A stretch of 15,977 nucleotides of DNA from Candidatus Accumulibacter sp. UBA704 (GTDB lineage Bacteria > Pseudomonadota > Gammaproteobacteria > Burkholderiales > Rhodocyclaceae). The stretch covers positions 68,205 through 84,181 of the forward strand of contig DBMG01000159.1 in the NCBI GenBank assembly GCA_002304785.1, read 5' to 3'. The notes beneath the pieces are model-generated. The model ran no database searches and had not been told where the DNA came from. It saw only the letters and a program-made list of their open reading frames with translations. Shown piece after piece: positions 6,730 through 13,514 of the stretch (position 1 is the stretch's first letter; every line of letters begins with the position of its first letter). The position numbers and the translations under genes are program-made.

Positions 6730-7675
6730 GATTGCGCCCCCAGCCGAAGAGTCCGGCGATACCCAGCGGCGCCCACAGCACAACGGCCAGCAGCAACAGC
6801 CCCAGCCCGATCTGCCAATGGGGGGTGATCTCGACGAACGCTTCCTCGCACACCAGCAAGAGCACCGCCCCGACAACGCCTCCGAAAACGCTGCCGACGC
6901 CGCCGATGACGATCATCACCATCAGGATGCCCGACTGCATCCAGTGCAGCAGGTTCGGGCTGGCCAGTCCGGCCTGGTTGGCCATCAGCGCACCAGCCAA
7001 TCCGGCCAGCGCGCCCCCGAGCGAGAAACACACCAGCTTGAACGAGAAGACGGGATAGCCCAGCGCCTCCATGCGCACCTCGTTCTCGCGAATGCTCTGG
7101 ATGACGCGCCCGAAGCGGGAGTGCGCGATCCGGTCGAGCATGAACAGCACGAAGGCCAGGATCGCCAGGACCACGAAATAGAAGGTACTGTCGTCCTTCA
7201 GGTTGAGGCTGCCGAAGGCCGAACGTTGCAGCAGGGGCAAGCCGTCGTCTCCGCCCCAGGTTTTCAGCGACACGACGAGATAGAAGACCATCTGCGCAAA
7301 CGCCAAGGTGATCATGATGAAATAGACGCCGCGTGTGCGCAGGCTTATTGCTCCGACGAAAACGGCCAGCGCGGCGGCCACGCCGGTGGCGGCCGGCCAC
7401 GCCAGCCAGGCGGAAGTCACTCCCGACTCGGCCAGAACGGCCACACAGTAGGCGCCGGCACCAAAAAACGCCGCGTGACCGAATGACACCATGCCGCCGA
7501 AACCGATCACCAGGTTGAGGCTGGTCGCCGCCAGGGCCATGATCAACACGCGGCTGGCAAAGCTGACGTAGAACTCCTGCCCGATCAGGCGCATCCCCCA
7601 CGGCAGCGCGACCAAGCCCAGGAGCACGAACACGGCGGCAATGCGGCGGCGGGTGGTGGTGGCGTAAAGTCCCAT
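6722..7675 (-). CDS. livM: LivM-type ABC transporter permease
   Basis: This 317-residue permease shows about nine hydrophobic segments and the family motifs LNLVIGFGGMVSFGHAAFFG near residues 53-72 and GRVIQSIRENEVRMEALGY in the cytoplasmic loop that docks the ATPase (EAA-like). GGVGSVFGGVVGAV near the C-terminus is also typical. With LivH it forms the membrane channel of a HAAT-family importer. The ATG lies 4 nt after the livH stop with only a weak ribosome-binding site, so reinitiation is probable. Substrate cannot be read from the sequence; members carry branched-chain amino acids, urea, amides or aromatic acids. Confidence 0.92.
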   Translation of the reverse strand: MGLYATTTRRRIAAVFVLLGLVALPWGMRLIGQEFYVSFASRVLIMALAATSLNLVIGFGGMVSFGHAAFFGAGAYCVAVLAESGVTSAWLAWPAATGVAAALAVFVGAISLRTRGVYFIMITLAFAQMVFYLVVSLKTWGGDDGLPLLQRSAFGSLNLKDDSTFYFVVLAILAFVLFMLDRIAHSRFGRVIQSIRENEVRMEALGYPVFSFKLVCFSLGGALAGLAGALMANQAGLASPNLLHWMQSGILMVMIVIGGVGSVFGGVVGAVLLLVCEEAFVEITPHWQIGLGLLLLAVVLWAPLGIAGLFGWGRNRE

Positions 7676-7679
7676 GCGT

Positions 7680-8594
7680 CTAGGCCCGCGCCGGGAACAG
7701 CCCCTCGGGCCGCCAGAACAGAATAGCCGCCATCAGGACGTAGATCAGGACGGACGCCAGCGCCGGCCCGAGACTTGAAGCCACCTCCGGCGAAAACAGC
7801 GCGCGCAGCATCGCCGGAAGCATCGCCCGGCCCAAGGTATCGACCAGGCCGACCAGCAGGCTGCCTACCAGCGCCCCGCGGATCGAGCCGATACCGCCGA
7901 TGACGATCACCACGAAGGCCAGGATCAGAATGCTCTCGCCCATGCCGACCTGTACGGCCAACAGGGGACCGAGCATGGCCCCGGCCAGAGCGCACAACGC
8001 CGCGCCGAAAGCGAACACGGCCGTGAACAAAAGCCGGACATTGATGCCCAGCGCCTCGGTCATCTCGCGGTTCGACGCCCCGGCGCGCACCCACATGCCG
8101 ATCCGCGTGCGTGCGACCAGCACGTAGAGCAAACCGGCGATCAACGCGCCGACACCGATAATCAACAGGCGATACGAGGGATACAGGAAGCCGCCGATCC
8201 TCACCGGGCCGGACAGCGCGTCGGGAGCGTTCAGCATCAGGGTCTGCGCGCCCCAGACGATGCGCACGCATTCGTTGGCGATCAGGATCAGGGCGAACGT
8301 GGCCAATACCTGCGCCAGATGGTTACGCGCGTACAGGCGCCGCAGCAACACTACTTCCAGCACGACGGCCAGCACGCCGGTTCCGAGCATCGCCACGCCG
8401 ACCCCGGTAATGAAAGATCCGCTGGCCTGCGTCACCTCGGCCGCCAGATAGGCCCCGACCATGTACAGGGAACCATGCGCCAGATTGATCATGTCCATGA
8501 TGCCGAACACCAGCGTCAGTCCGGCGGCAAGCAGGAACAGCATGAGACCGAATTGCAGGCCGTTGAGCGCCTGTTCGAGAATGAGCTGGGTCAT
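7680..8594 (-). CDS. livH: LivH-type ABC transporter permease
   Basis: This 304-residue permease begins MTQLILEQALNGLQFGLMLF and carries the LivH hallmarks GLTLVFGIMDMINLAHGSLY (about residues 25-44) and GMWVRAGASNREMTEALGI in the ATPase-docking loop. VIVIGGIGSIRGALVGSLL is the other typical motif. About eight hydrophobic segments are visible. The start is ATG 8592-8594, with AGGA (8602-8605 on this strand) as ribosome-binding site. That site directly abuts the inner end of the inverted-repeat pair in the livK-livH gap. The gene is cotranscribed with livM, livG and livF. Its distance from livK (101 nt) is much larger than the other junctions of the cluster. Confidence 0.92.
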   Translation of the reverse strand: MTQLILEQALNGLQFGLMLFLLAAGLTLVFGIMDMINLAHGSLYMVGAYLAAEVTQASGSFITGVGVAMLGTGVLAVVLEVVLLRRLYARNHLAQVLATFALILIANECVRIVWGAQTLMLNAPDALSGPVRIGGFLYPSYRLLIIGVGALIAGLLYVLVARTRIGMWVRAGASNREMTEALGINVRLLFTAVFAFGAALCALAGAMLGPLLAVQVGMGESILILAFVVIVIGGIGSIRGALVGSLLVGLVDTLGRAMLPAMLRALFSPEVASSLGPALASVLIYVLMAAILFWRPEGLFPARA

Positions 8595-8605
8595 CGCGAT
8601 ATCCT

Positions 8606-8675
8606 GTCATCCCGGCGAACGCCGGAATCCAGGCTTCTGGAGCACCATCTGGATCCCGGCTTGCGCCGGGATGAC
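8606..8675. repeat. Pair of inverted 27-nt palindromes (REP/BIME-like) between livK and livH
   Basis: Two 27-nt units lie head to head at 8606-8632 and 8649-8675, separated by 16 nt. The second, reverse-complemented, matches the first at 24 of 27 positions. Each unit begins GTCATCCCGGCG and ends ATCCAG, and each folds by itself through a CCGGC/GCCGG stem. Together they could form one long hairpin of about 27 bp. The GTCATCCCGG...CCGGGATCCAG pattern resembles the widespread extragenic palindromes of proteobacteria. The element sits 20 nt after the livK stop and touches the livH ribosome-binding site. I saw no other copy in the window. Confidence 0.88.
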
Positions 8676-8695
8676 GCGGTACTGGACAGAAGGCC

Positions 8696-9868
8696 TCACT
8701 TCATCTTGCACTGGGCAACATAGGCATCGGCATGGTTGGAGAACACCGTGCCCATCGTCTTGTTGGTAATCCGCCCCTGGTCGTCGCGCCCGATGACACG
8801 CAGGTAGTAGTCCTGCACCGGGTAGTGGTTCGTGTTGAACTTGAATTCGCCGCGCACGGACTTGAAGCGCTTGGCCTCCAGCGCCTTGCGCACCGCATCC
8901 TTGTCATCCAGCCTGCCCTTGACGTCGCGCACGGCGGCGTCGATCAGCAGCGCGGCATCGTAGCCCTGCGAGGCATACAGTGACGGCAGGCGCCCGAACT
9001 CCTTCTGGAAGTCGGCCACGAAACGCTTGTTCTCGGCGTTCTGCATGTCGTGCGCCCAGTGCGACGAGTTGAACATCCCCAGCATCGGCGCACCGACCGC
9101 CTTGATCACGTCCTCGTCGGCGGAGAAGCCCGGCGCGAACAATTGCGTATCGGCCGACAAACCGGCGGCGACGAACTGCTTGACGAAGTTGATACCCATA
9201 CCGCCAGGCAGGAAGAAAAAAACCGCATCCGGCTTGAGCGAGCGGATTTGCGTCAGCTCAGCGGCATAATCGAGCTGCCCGAGCTTGGTATAAACCTCCT
9301 CACCGACCTTGCCCTTGTAGAAGCGCTTGAAGCCGACCATCGCGTCCTTGCCGCCGGGATAGTTTGGCGCCACCAGGACGACGTTCTTGAAGCCTTTGTC
9401 ATTGACGTATTTGCCGACCGCCTCGTGCAGGTTGTCGTTCTGCCAGGCCACATTGAAGAAATACGGATTGCACTGGTCCCCGGCATACTGCGACGGACCG
9501 GCATTGGCCGAGATGAAGAAGGTTTTGCTGTCGAAGATCGGCTGCCCCGCCGCCAGCATGATGTTGGAAAAGACGATCCCGGTCATGAAATCGACCTTGT
9601 CCTTCTTCAGGAATTTCTCGGTGATCTGTTGCGCCACTTCCGGTTTCTGCTGATCGTCAGCGATGATCACTTCGGCCGGCAGCCCGCCCAGCTTGCCGCC
9701 CTGATGCTTGATAGCCAGGTTGAAACCATCGCGGATATCGACGCCGAGCCCGGCGCCCGGCCCGGACAAGGTGGACAGGAACCCGACCTTGACCTTGTCG
9801 GCGGCATTGACGGACGATCCCAGACACGACGCGGCAGCCAGGGCAAGAACGAGTTTTGCAAGGCGCAT
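8696..9868 (-). CDS. livK: LivK-type periplasmic substrate-binding protein
   Basis: This 390-residue secreted protein is of the type I periplasmic binding fold used by HAAT importers. The signal peptide is MRLAKLVLALAAASCLGSSVNA with cleavage near residue 22. The mature protein starts ADKVKVGFLSTLSGPGAGLG, the standard first strand and ligand loop. Later family segments include IIADDQQKPEVA and VVLVAPNYPGGKDAM. The mature chain has only two cysteines (in GDQCNP and the C-terminal AQCKMK), a candidate disulphide. I choose ATG 9868 because GGAGAAG lies 3 nt upstream of it; the in-frame ATG at 9880 and earlier starts lack a site and would extend the signal peptide. The ligand is unknown; the leucine-binding assignment is by family only. 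Confidence 0.9.
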   Translation of the reverse strand: MRLAKLVLALAAASCLGSSVNAADKVKVGFLSTLSGPGAGLGVDIRDGFNLAIKHQGGKLGGLPAEVIIADDQQKPEVAQQITEKFLKKDKVDFMTGIVFSNIMLAAGQPIFDSKTFFISANAGPSQYAGDQCNPYFFNVAWQNDNLHEAVGKYVNDKGFKNVVLVAPNYPGGKDAMVGFKRFYKGKVGEEVYTKLGQLDYAAELTQIRSLKPDAVFFFLPGGMGINFVKQFVAAGLSADTQLFAPGFSADEDVIKAVGAPMLGMFNSSHWAHDMQNAENKRFVADFQKEFGRLPSLYASQGYDAALLIDAAVRDVKGRLDDKDAVRKALEAKRFKSVRGEFKFNTNHYPVQDYYLRVIGRDDQGRITNKTMGTVFSNHADAYVAQCKMK

Positions 9869-9871
9869 ATT

Positions 9872-9878
9872 CTTCTCC
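9872..9878 (-). promoter_or_regulatory. Ribosome-binding site that fixes the livK start
   Basis: On the minus strand GGAGAAG followed by AAT precedes ATG 9868. The alternative in-frame ATG at 9878-9880 overlaps this site and has no purine-rich stretch of its own. The site therefore supports the shorter protein with a standard signal peptide. Confidence 0.75.
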
Positions 9879-9909
9879 ATGAGCGAAACGGGGGCAAAAA
9901 GGAAGCTCG

Positions 9910-9915
9910 ATTGTA
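9910..9915 (-). promoter_or_regulatory. Candidate -10 box of the livKHMGF operon
   Basis: TACAAT on the minus strand lies 41 nt before the livK start codon and is the best -10 match in the 135-nt divergent livK-queC gap. The hexamer 17 bp upstream is CCGGGA, not a sigma-70 -35 box, so an activator or another -35 arrangement would be needed. A call on sequence shape only. Confidence 0.25.
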
Positions 9916-9950
9916 GCGCACGCAACCCACGGTCCCGGCCAAAAAATCGT

Positions 9951-9956
9951 TAAAAT
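9951..9956 (+). promoter_or_regulatory. Candidate -10 box of queC
   Basis: TAAAAT in the context TCGTTAAAATGC lies 47 nt before the queC start codon. No convincing -35 is present at 16-18 bp. The putative -35 region would overlap that of the divergent livK promoter (about 9928-9938). I looked for a preQ1 riboswitch in this leader and did not recognise one. Confidence 0.25.
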
Positions 9957-10003
9957 GCAGCCCGTTACGGACCTTCCCCGGCAAAACCCGCCACACGCAC
10001 CCC

Positions 10004-10708
10004 ATGAACACTCCAGAATCTTCCTCGCCGCGCCGCGCCGTAGTCCTGCTTTCCGGCGGCCTCGACTCCGCCACCTGCCTCGCCATCGCCCGGGACGCAG
10101 GTTTCGACTGCTACTGCCTGTCGCTCGACTACGGCCAGCGCCACCGCACCGAACTCGACGCCGCCGCCCGCGTGGCGCGCGCCCTCGGCGCCAAGGAACA
10201 CCGCGTCCTGCGCCTGGACCTTGCCGCATTCGGCGGCTCGGCACTGACCGACCAGAACATCGCGGTGCCGACCGAAGGCGTCGGATCCGGCATTCCGGTC
10301 ACCTACGTCCCGGCGCGCAATACGATCATGCTGTCGCTGGCGCTGGCTTGGGCGGAGGTACTGGAGAGCCGCGACATCTTCGTCGGCGTCAACGCCGTCG
10401 ACTACTCGGGCTACCCCGATTGCCGGCCGGAATTCGTCACCGCCTTCGAGAACCTGGCCAACCTGGCAACAAAGGCCGGCGTCGAAGGAAACCGCATGAC
10501 CATCCACGCCCCGCTCATCGACCTGACCAAGGCCGAAATCATCCGCAAGGGCAGCGCCCTCGGAGTCGATTACGGCATCACCATCTCCTGCTACCAGGCC
10601 GATGATCAAGGCCGCGCCTGCGGCGCCTGCGATTCGTGCCGCCTGCGCCAAGAAGGATTCGCGGCAGCCGGCGTAGCCGACCCAACCCCGTACGCCAACC
10701 CGGCGTAA
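10004..10708 (+). CDS. queC: QueC, 7-cyano-7-deazaguanine synthase
   Basis: This 234-residue enzyme uses ATP and ammonia to turn 7-carboxy-7-deazaguanine (the QueE product) into preQ0 on the way to queuosine. It shows the PP-loop S17-GGLDS at the N-terminus, LDYGQRHRTEL, VPARNTIMLSLALAWAE and FVGVNAVDYSGYPDCRPEF. The zinc site is formed by C196, C206, C209 and C212 (ISCYQAD...ACGACDSC). All key residues are intact and the length is normal (E. coli 231). The ATG start at 10004 gives eight or nine polar residues before the first strand. The gene heads a short + strand unit in front of two tRNA-Lys genes and diverges from livK. Confidence 0.96.
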   Translation: MNTPESSSPRRAVVLLSGGLDSATCLAIARDAGFDCYCLSLDYGQRHRTELDAAARVARALGAKEHRVLRLDLAAFGGSALTDQNIAVPTEGVGSGIPVTYVPARNTIMLSLALAWAEVLESRDIFVGVNAVDYSGYPDCRPEFVTAFENLANLATKAGVEGNRMTIHAPLIDLTKAEIIRKGSALGVDYGITISCYQADDQGRACGACDSCRLRQEGFAAAGVADPTPYANPA

Positions 10709-10732
10709 ACAACTACCGGAAGATTCCTCGCG

Positions 10733-10761
10733 TTGACAGGCCTTGGGCCGGTCACTATAAT
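10733..10761 (+). promoter_or_regulatory. Consensus sigma-70 promoter of the tRNA-Lys pair
   Basis: A perfect TTGACA (10733-10738) and a perfect TATAAT (10756-10761) are separated by exactly 17 bp. A GC-rich stretch (CCGCGG) follows the -10 box, as in stringently controlled stable-RNA promoters. Expected transcription start is near 10768, about 12 nt before the first tRNA. It lies 24 nt after the queC stop, so the tRNAs do not depend on queC transcription. Confidence 0.92.
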
Positions 10762-10779
10762 CCGCGGTTCCTGTTTTTC

Positions 10780-10855
10780 GGGTCGGTAGCTCAGTCGGTA
10801 GAGCAGCGGACTTTTAATCCGTTGGTCGGGAGTTCGAATCTCCCCCGACCTACCA
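10780..10855 (+). tRNA. tRNA-Lys, anticodon UUU
   Basis: This 76-nt sequence folds as a complete cloverleaf. Acceptor GGGTCGG pairs with CCGACCT; the D-arm is GCTC/GAGC; the anticodon stem is GCGGA/TCCGT with loop CTTTTAA; the T-arm is GGGAG-TTCGAAT-CTCCC. CCA is encoded. The anticodon TTT reads AAA/AAG, and the discriminator A73 together with U35/U36 fits LysRS recognition. The first acceptor pair is G1-U72 rather than the usual G1-C72. The D- and anticodon arms are almost identical to those of the second tRNA-Lys, 42 nt downstream. Confidence 0.97.
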
Positions 10856-10897
10856 GGACACCTGGTCGGTGTGATAGACTACCGATCGCAATTTCGT

Positions 10898-10973
10898 GGG
10901 GCGTTAGCTCAGTTGGTAGAGCAGCGGACTCTTAATCCGTTTGTCGAAGGTTCGATCCCTTCACGCCCTACCA
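10898..10973 (+). tRNA. tRNA-Lys, anticodon CUU
   Basis: This 76-nt cloverleaf has acceptor GGGGCGT/ACGCCCT, D-arm GCTC/GAGC, anticodon stem GCGGA/TCCGT with loop CTCTTAA, T-arm GAAGG/CCTTC and encoded CCA. The anticodon CTT reads AAG only. It complements the UUU isoacceptor upstream and probably arose by duplication. As in the first gene, the terminal pair is G1-U72. No separate promoter is evident in the 42-nt spacer, so both are probably cut from one transcript. The spacer itself can form alternative short hairpins (CCAGG-ACA-CCTGG, or ACACC/GGTGT) just after the CCA end of the first tRNA. Confidence 0.97.
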
Positions 10974-10980
10974 CGAATTC

Positions 10981-11010
10981 AAAGGCTTGTGCTTAGGCAC
11001 AGGCCTTTTT
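10981..11010 (+). terminator. Intrinsic terminator after the tRNA-Lys pair
   Basis: A 12-bp stem (AAAGGCTTGTGC with GCACAGGCCTTT, one G-T wobble) closes on a TTAG loop and runs directly into TTTTT. It starts 7 nt after the second CCA and should end the tRNA transcript efficiently. Confidence 0.93.
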
Positions 11011-11309
11011 CATTTATAGCCGTGGCGACGACGTGGTGAGCACTGGGACGCTTTGCGCGCCATCCCACCCTGCGTTCCTTGAACTCCTCCGAAGACGACG
11101 ACCCCATCGCGCCACAAACGTGTTCTTGCACCGTCACGTCAGTGAAATCCCGTATTCAAAACGTCACCTGACAGTGGCAAGCTGCCAAGGCGGCTCCGTT
11201 CTGCGAGCGCAGTTCGCATCGGCACTAGGCGTTCATGGGCCGAACCCTTCGCGAAGTCTGACGGTCGATACATCCTGGCCCCCCCCTTCATCACGCTGGA
11301 GAGCAGAGC
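11011..11309. other. Non-coding gap between the tRNA terminator and glgX
   Basis: I see no supported gene in these 299 nt on either strand; the open frames that cross it run out of phase or antisense into glgX. It contains small palindromes (CTTCGCGAAG at 11248-11257) and a run of eight C at 11279-11286. A GGAG ribosome-binding site sits just before the glgX ATG. No convincing -35/-10 pair was found, although the glgXB promoter must lie here or depend on read-through. Confidence 0.6.
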
Positions 11310-13514
11310 ATGACCACGAGGGTACGCAAGGTATTGCCGGGAAAGCCCCATCCCCTCGGGGCATCCTGGGACGGTAACGGCGTCAATTTCGCGCTGTTTT
11401 CCGAGCATGCCCGCAAGGTGGAATTGTGCCTCTTCGATCCGCGCGGCCGCCGCGAGATAGAGCGGATCGTCATGCCGGAACAGACCAATCACGTGTGGCA
11501 TTGCCGCCTGCTGGACGCGCGACCGGGATTGCTCTACGGCTACCGGGTGCACGGCCCCTACGAGCCGGAATACGGTCACCGCTTCAACCCGAACAAGCTG
11601 CTGCTCGACCCTTATGGAAAATCCATCGAGGGAAAACTGCGTTGGCACGACGCCGATTTCGGCTACAAGATCGGCGCCCGGCGCGAGGATCTCTCGTTCG
11701 ACTGGCGCGACAATGCGATTCTGGTGCCCAAATCGCGGGTGATCGACCCGCGTTTCGACTGGGGCGACGACCGGCCGCCGGCCATCGCATGGAACGACTC
11801 CGTCATCTACGAGTTGCACGTGAAGGGCTTCACCATCCGCAACCCCGAGGTTCCCGAGCCGATCCGCGGCACCTATGCGGCGCTCGCCAGCGCGCCGGTG
11901 CTGGCGCATCTGCGCCGGCTGGGGGTGACGGCCGTCGAACTGATGCCCATCCATTATTTCGTTGACGACCGCCACCTGCTGGAGCGCGGGCTGCGCAATT
12001 ACTGGGGATACAACTCGCTCGGCTTCTTCATGCCGGACCCGCGCTATTCGGCCAGCGGAGACCCGGTGAACGAATTCAAGGCGATGGTGAAGGCGCTGCA
12101 TTCGGCCGGCATCGAGGTGATTCTCGACGTCGTGTATAACCACACCGGCGAGGGCAACCATCTCGGCCCGACGCTGTGCTTCCGCGGCATCGACAACGCC
12201 GCCTACTATCGCCTGATGCCCGACGACCCGCGCTATTACCGGGACTATACGGGCTGCGGCAACACCCTGGACATGACGCATCCGCACGTACTGCAGTTGG
12301 TCATGGATTCGTTGCGCTACTGGGTGCAGGAAATGCACGTCGACGGCTTCCGCTTCGATCTGGCGGCGACCCTGGCGCGCGAGGGTCACGAGTTCGACCG
12401 GCGCGGAGGATTCCTCGACCTCATCCACCAGGACCCGGTGCTGTCGCGGATCAAGCTGATCGCTGAACCGTGGGACGTCGGCGAAGGCGGCTACCAGGTG
12501 GGCAACTTTCCGGCCGGCTGGAGCGAATGGAACGCCAAGTACCGCGACGCGGTGCGTGCCTACTGGAAAGGCGAAGGCGGCCTGATCGGCGATCTGGCCA
12601 GCCGGCTGACCGGCTCCAGCGACCTGTACGCGCACAATGGTCGCCGCCCGAACGCCAGCGTCAATTTCATTACCTCGCACGACGGCTTCACCCTGAATGA
12701 CCTGGTGAGCTACGAGAAGAAGCACAACGAGGCCAACGGCGAGAAAAACCGGGACGGCGAATCCAACAACCTGAGCTGGAACTGCGGCAGGGAGGGGCCG
12801 AGCGACGATCCGGAAATCACCTTGCTGCGCGCCCGCCAGAAACGCAACCTGCTCGCCACGCTGTTCCTGTCGCAGGGCGTGCCGATGCTCGTCGCCGGCG
12901 ACGAGATGGGCCGCACCCAAGCGGGCAACAACAATGCCTATAACCAGGACAACGAGATCAGCTGGGTGGACTGGGCCTTGACACCGGATGATCGCGAGTT
13001 GCTGAACTTCGCCTGCCGGATCATCGGCACGCGCAAGCAACATCCGATCTTCCGCCGGCGCAGTTTCTTCAAGCCGCATGGAACGCGCAATGGCGAGAAG
13101 AACATCCTGTGGTTCAATCCCGAGGGACTGGAAATGAGCGACACGGAATGGAACCAGGGGTTTGCGCACTGTCTGGGCATGTATCTCGCCGGCGACAACA
13201 TCGGTGAAGTCGACGAACACGGCGAGCCGATACGCGACGCCAACTTCCTGCTGTTGATCAATGCCTACCACGAGGCCGTGCCGTTCCAGATTCCCGGATT
13301 CCAGGGGAACCGACGCTGGCAGGTCGTCGTCGACACTCACGCTTCCGACATGCGCAACGCGGAAAAGCACTACGCGCGCGGCAGCATCTATGCCCTGCAG
13401 GGCCGCTCACTGGCTTTGCTGCAGCAGTCTCCCCAGCCGACCATGCCCGCTTCGCCGGAGTCGGCAGCCGTGGCACCGCCTGCAATCATCGACCCATCAA
13501 GGACCCGAAAATGA
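11310..13514 (+). CDS. glgX: GlgX, glycogen debranching enzyme (isoamylase type)
   Basis: This 734-residue GH13 enzyme hydrolyses alpha-1,6 branch linkages, normally of phosphorylase-trimmed glycogen. An N-terminal CBM48-like beta domain covers about residues 10-150 (PLGASWDGNGVNFALFSEHA). The catalytic barrel carries all four conserved regions: DVVYNH; GFRFDL with nucleophile D350; IAEPWD with acid/base E386; and TSHDGFT with D458. YNQDNEISWVDW is typical of GlgX/TreX. The last 30 or so residues form a Pro/Ala/Ser-rich tail with no domain character, so the protein is longer than E. coli GlgX (657). ATG 11310 follows GGAGAG. The stop overlaps the glgB start (ATGA). TreX-like substrate range cannot be excluded. 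Confidence 0.93.
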   Translation: MTTRVRKVLPGKPHPLGASWDGNGVNFALFSEHARKVELCLFDPRGRREIERIVMPEQTNHVWHCRLLDARPGLLYGYRVHGPYEPEYGHRFNPNKLLLDPYGKSIEGKLRWHDADFGYKIGARREDLSFDWRDNAILVPKSRVIDPRFDWGDDRPPAIAWNDSVIYELHVKGFTIRNPEVPEPIRGTYAALASAPVLAHLRRLGVTAVELMPIHYFVDDRHLLERGLRNYWGYNSLGFFMPDPRYSASGDPVNEFKAMVKALHSAGIEVILDVVYNHTGEGNHLGPTLCFRGIDNAAYYRLMPDDPRYYRDYTGCGNTLDMTHPHVLQLVMDSLRYWVQEMHVDGFRFDLAATLAREGHEFDRRGGFLDLIHQDPVLSRIKLIAEPWDVGEGGYQVGNFPAGWSEWNAKYRDAVRAYWKGEGGLIGDLASRLTGSSDLYAHNGRRPNASVNFITSHDGFTLNDLVSYEKKHNEANGEKNRDGESNNLSWNCGREGPSDDPEITLLRARQKRNLLATLFLSQGVPMLVAGDEMGRTQAGNNNAYNQDNEISWVDWALTPDDRELLNFACRIIGTRKQHPIFRRRSFFKPHGTRNGEKNILWFNPEGLEMSDTEWNQGFAHCLGMYLAGDNIGEVDEHGEPIRDANFLLLINAYHEAVPFQIPGFQGNRRWQVVVDTHASDMRNAEKHYARGSIYALQGRSLALLQQSPQPTMPASPESAAVAPPAIIDPSRTRK

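Noticed and set aside
6730..6876. N-terminal extension of livG by 49 codons
   Set aside because: The extension is the out-of-frame complement of livM and is Cys/Trp/Arg-rich; the GTG at 6727-6729 gives the proper ATPase N-terminus.
9957..10003. Possible preQ1 riboswitch before queC
   Set aside because: The short leader does not show the preQ1-I stem-loop with the A-rich tail, or any class II arrangement that I can recognise.
10858..10872. Hairpin ACACC/GGTGT between the two tRNA genes as a terminator
   Set aside because: The stem is only 5 bp and no U-run follows; it is more likely part of the processed spacer.
10636..10935. Plus-strand open frame running from queC through both tRNA genes
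   Set aside because: It overlaps queC out of frame and reads through tRNA-Lys(UUU) into tRNA-Lys(CUU); not a protein gene.
11139..13370. Very long minus-strand open frame (743 codons) opposite glgX
   Set aside because: It is antisense to a fully recognisable GH13 enzyme with all catalytic motifs. The translated product is low-information and Val/Ala/Arg-rich, as expected from the complement of GC-rich codons.
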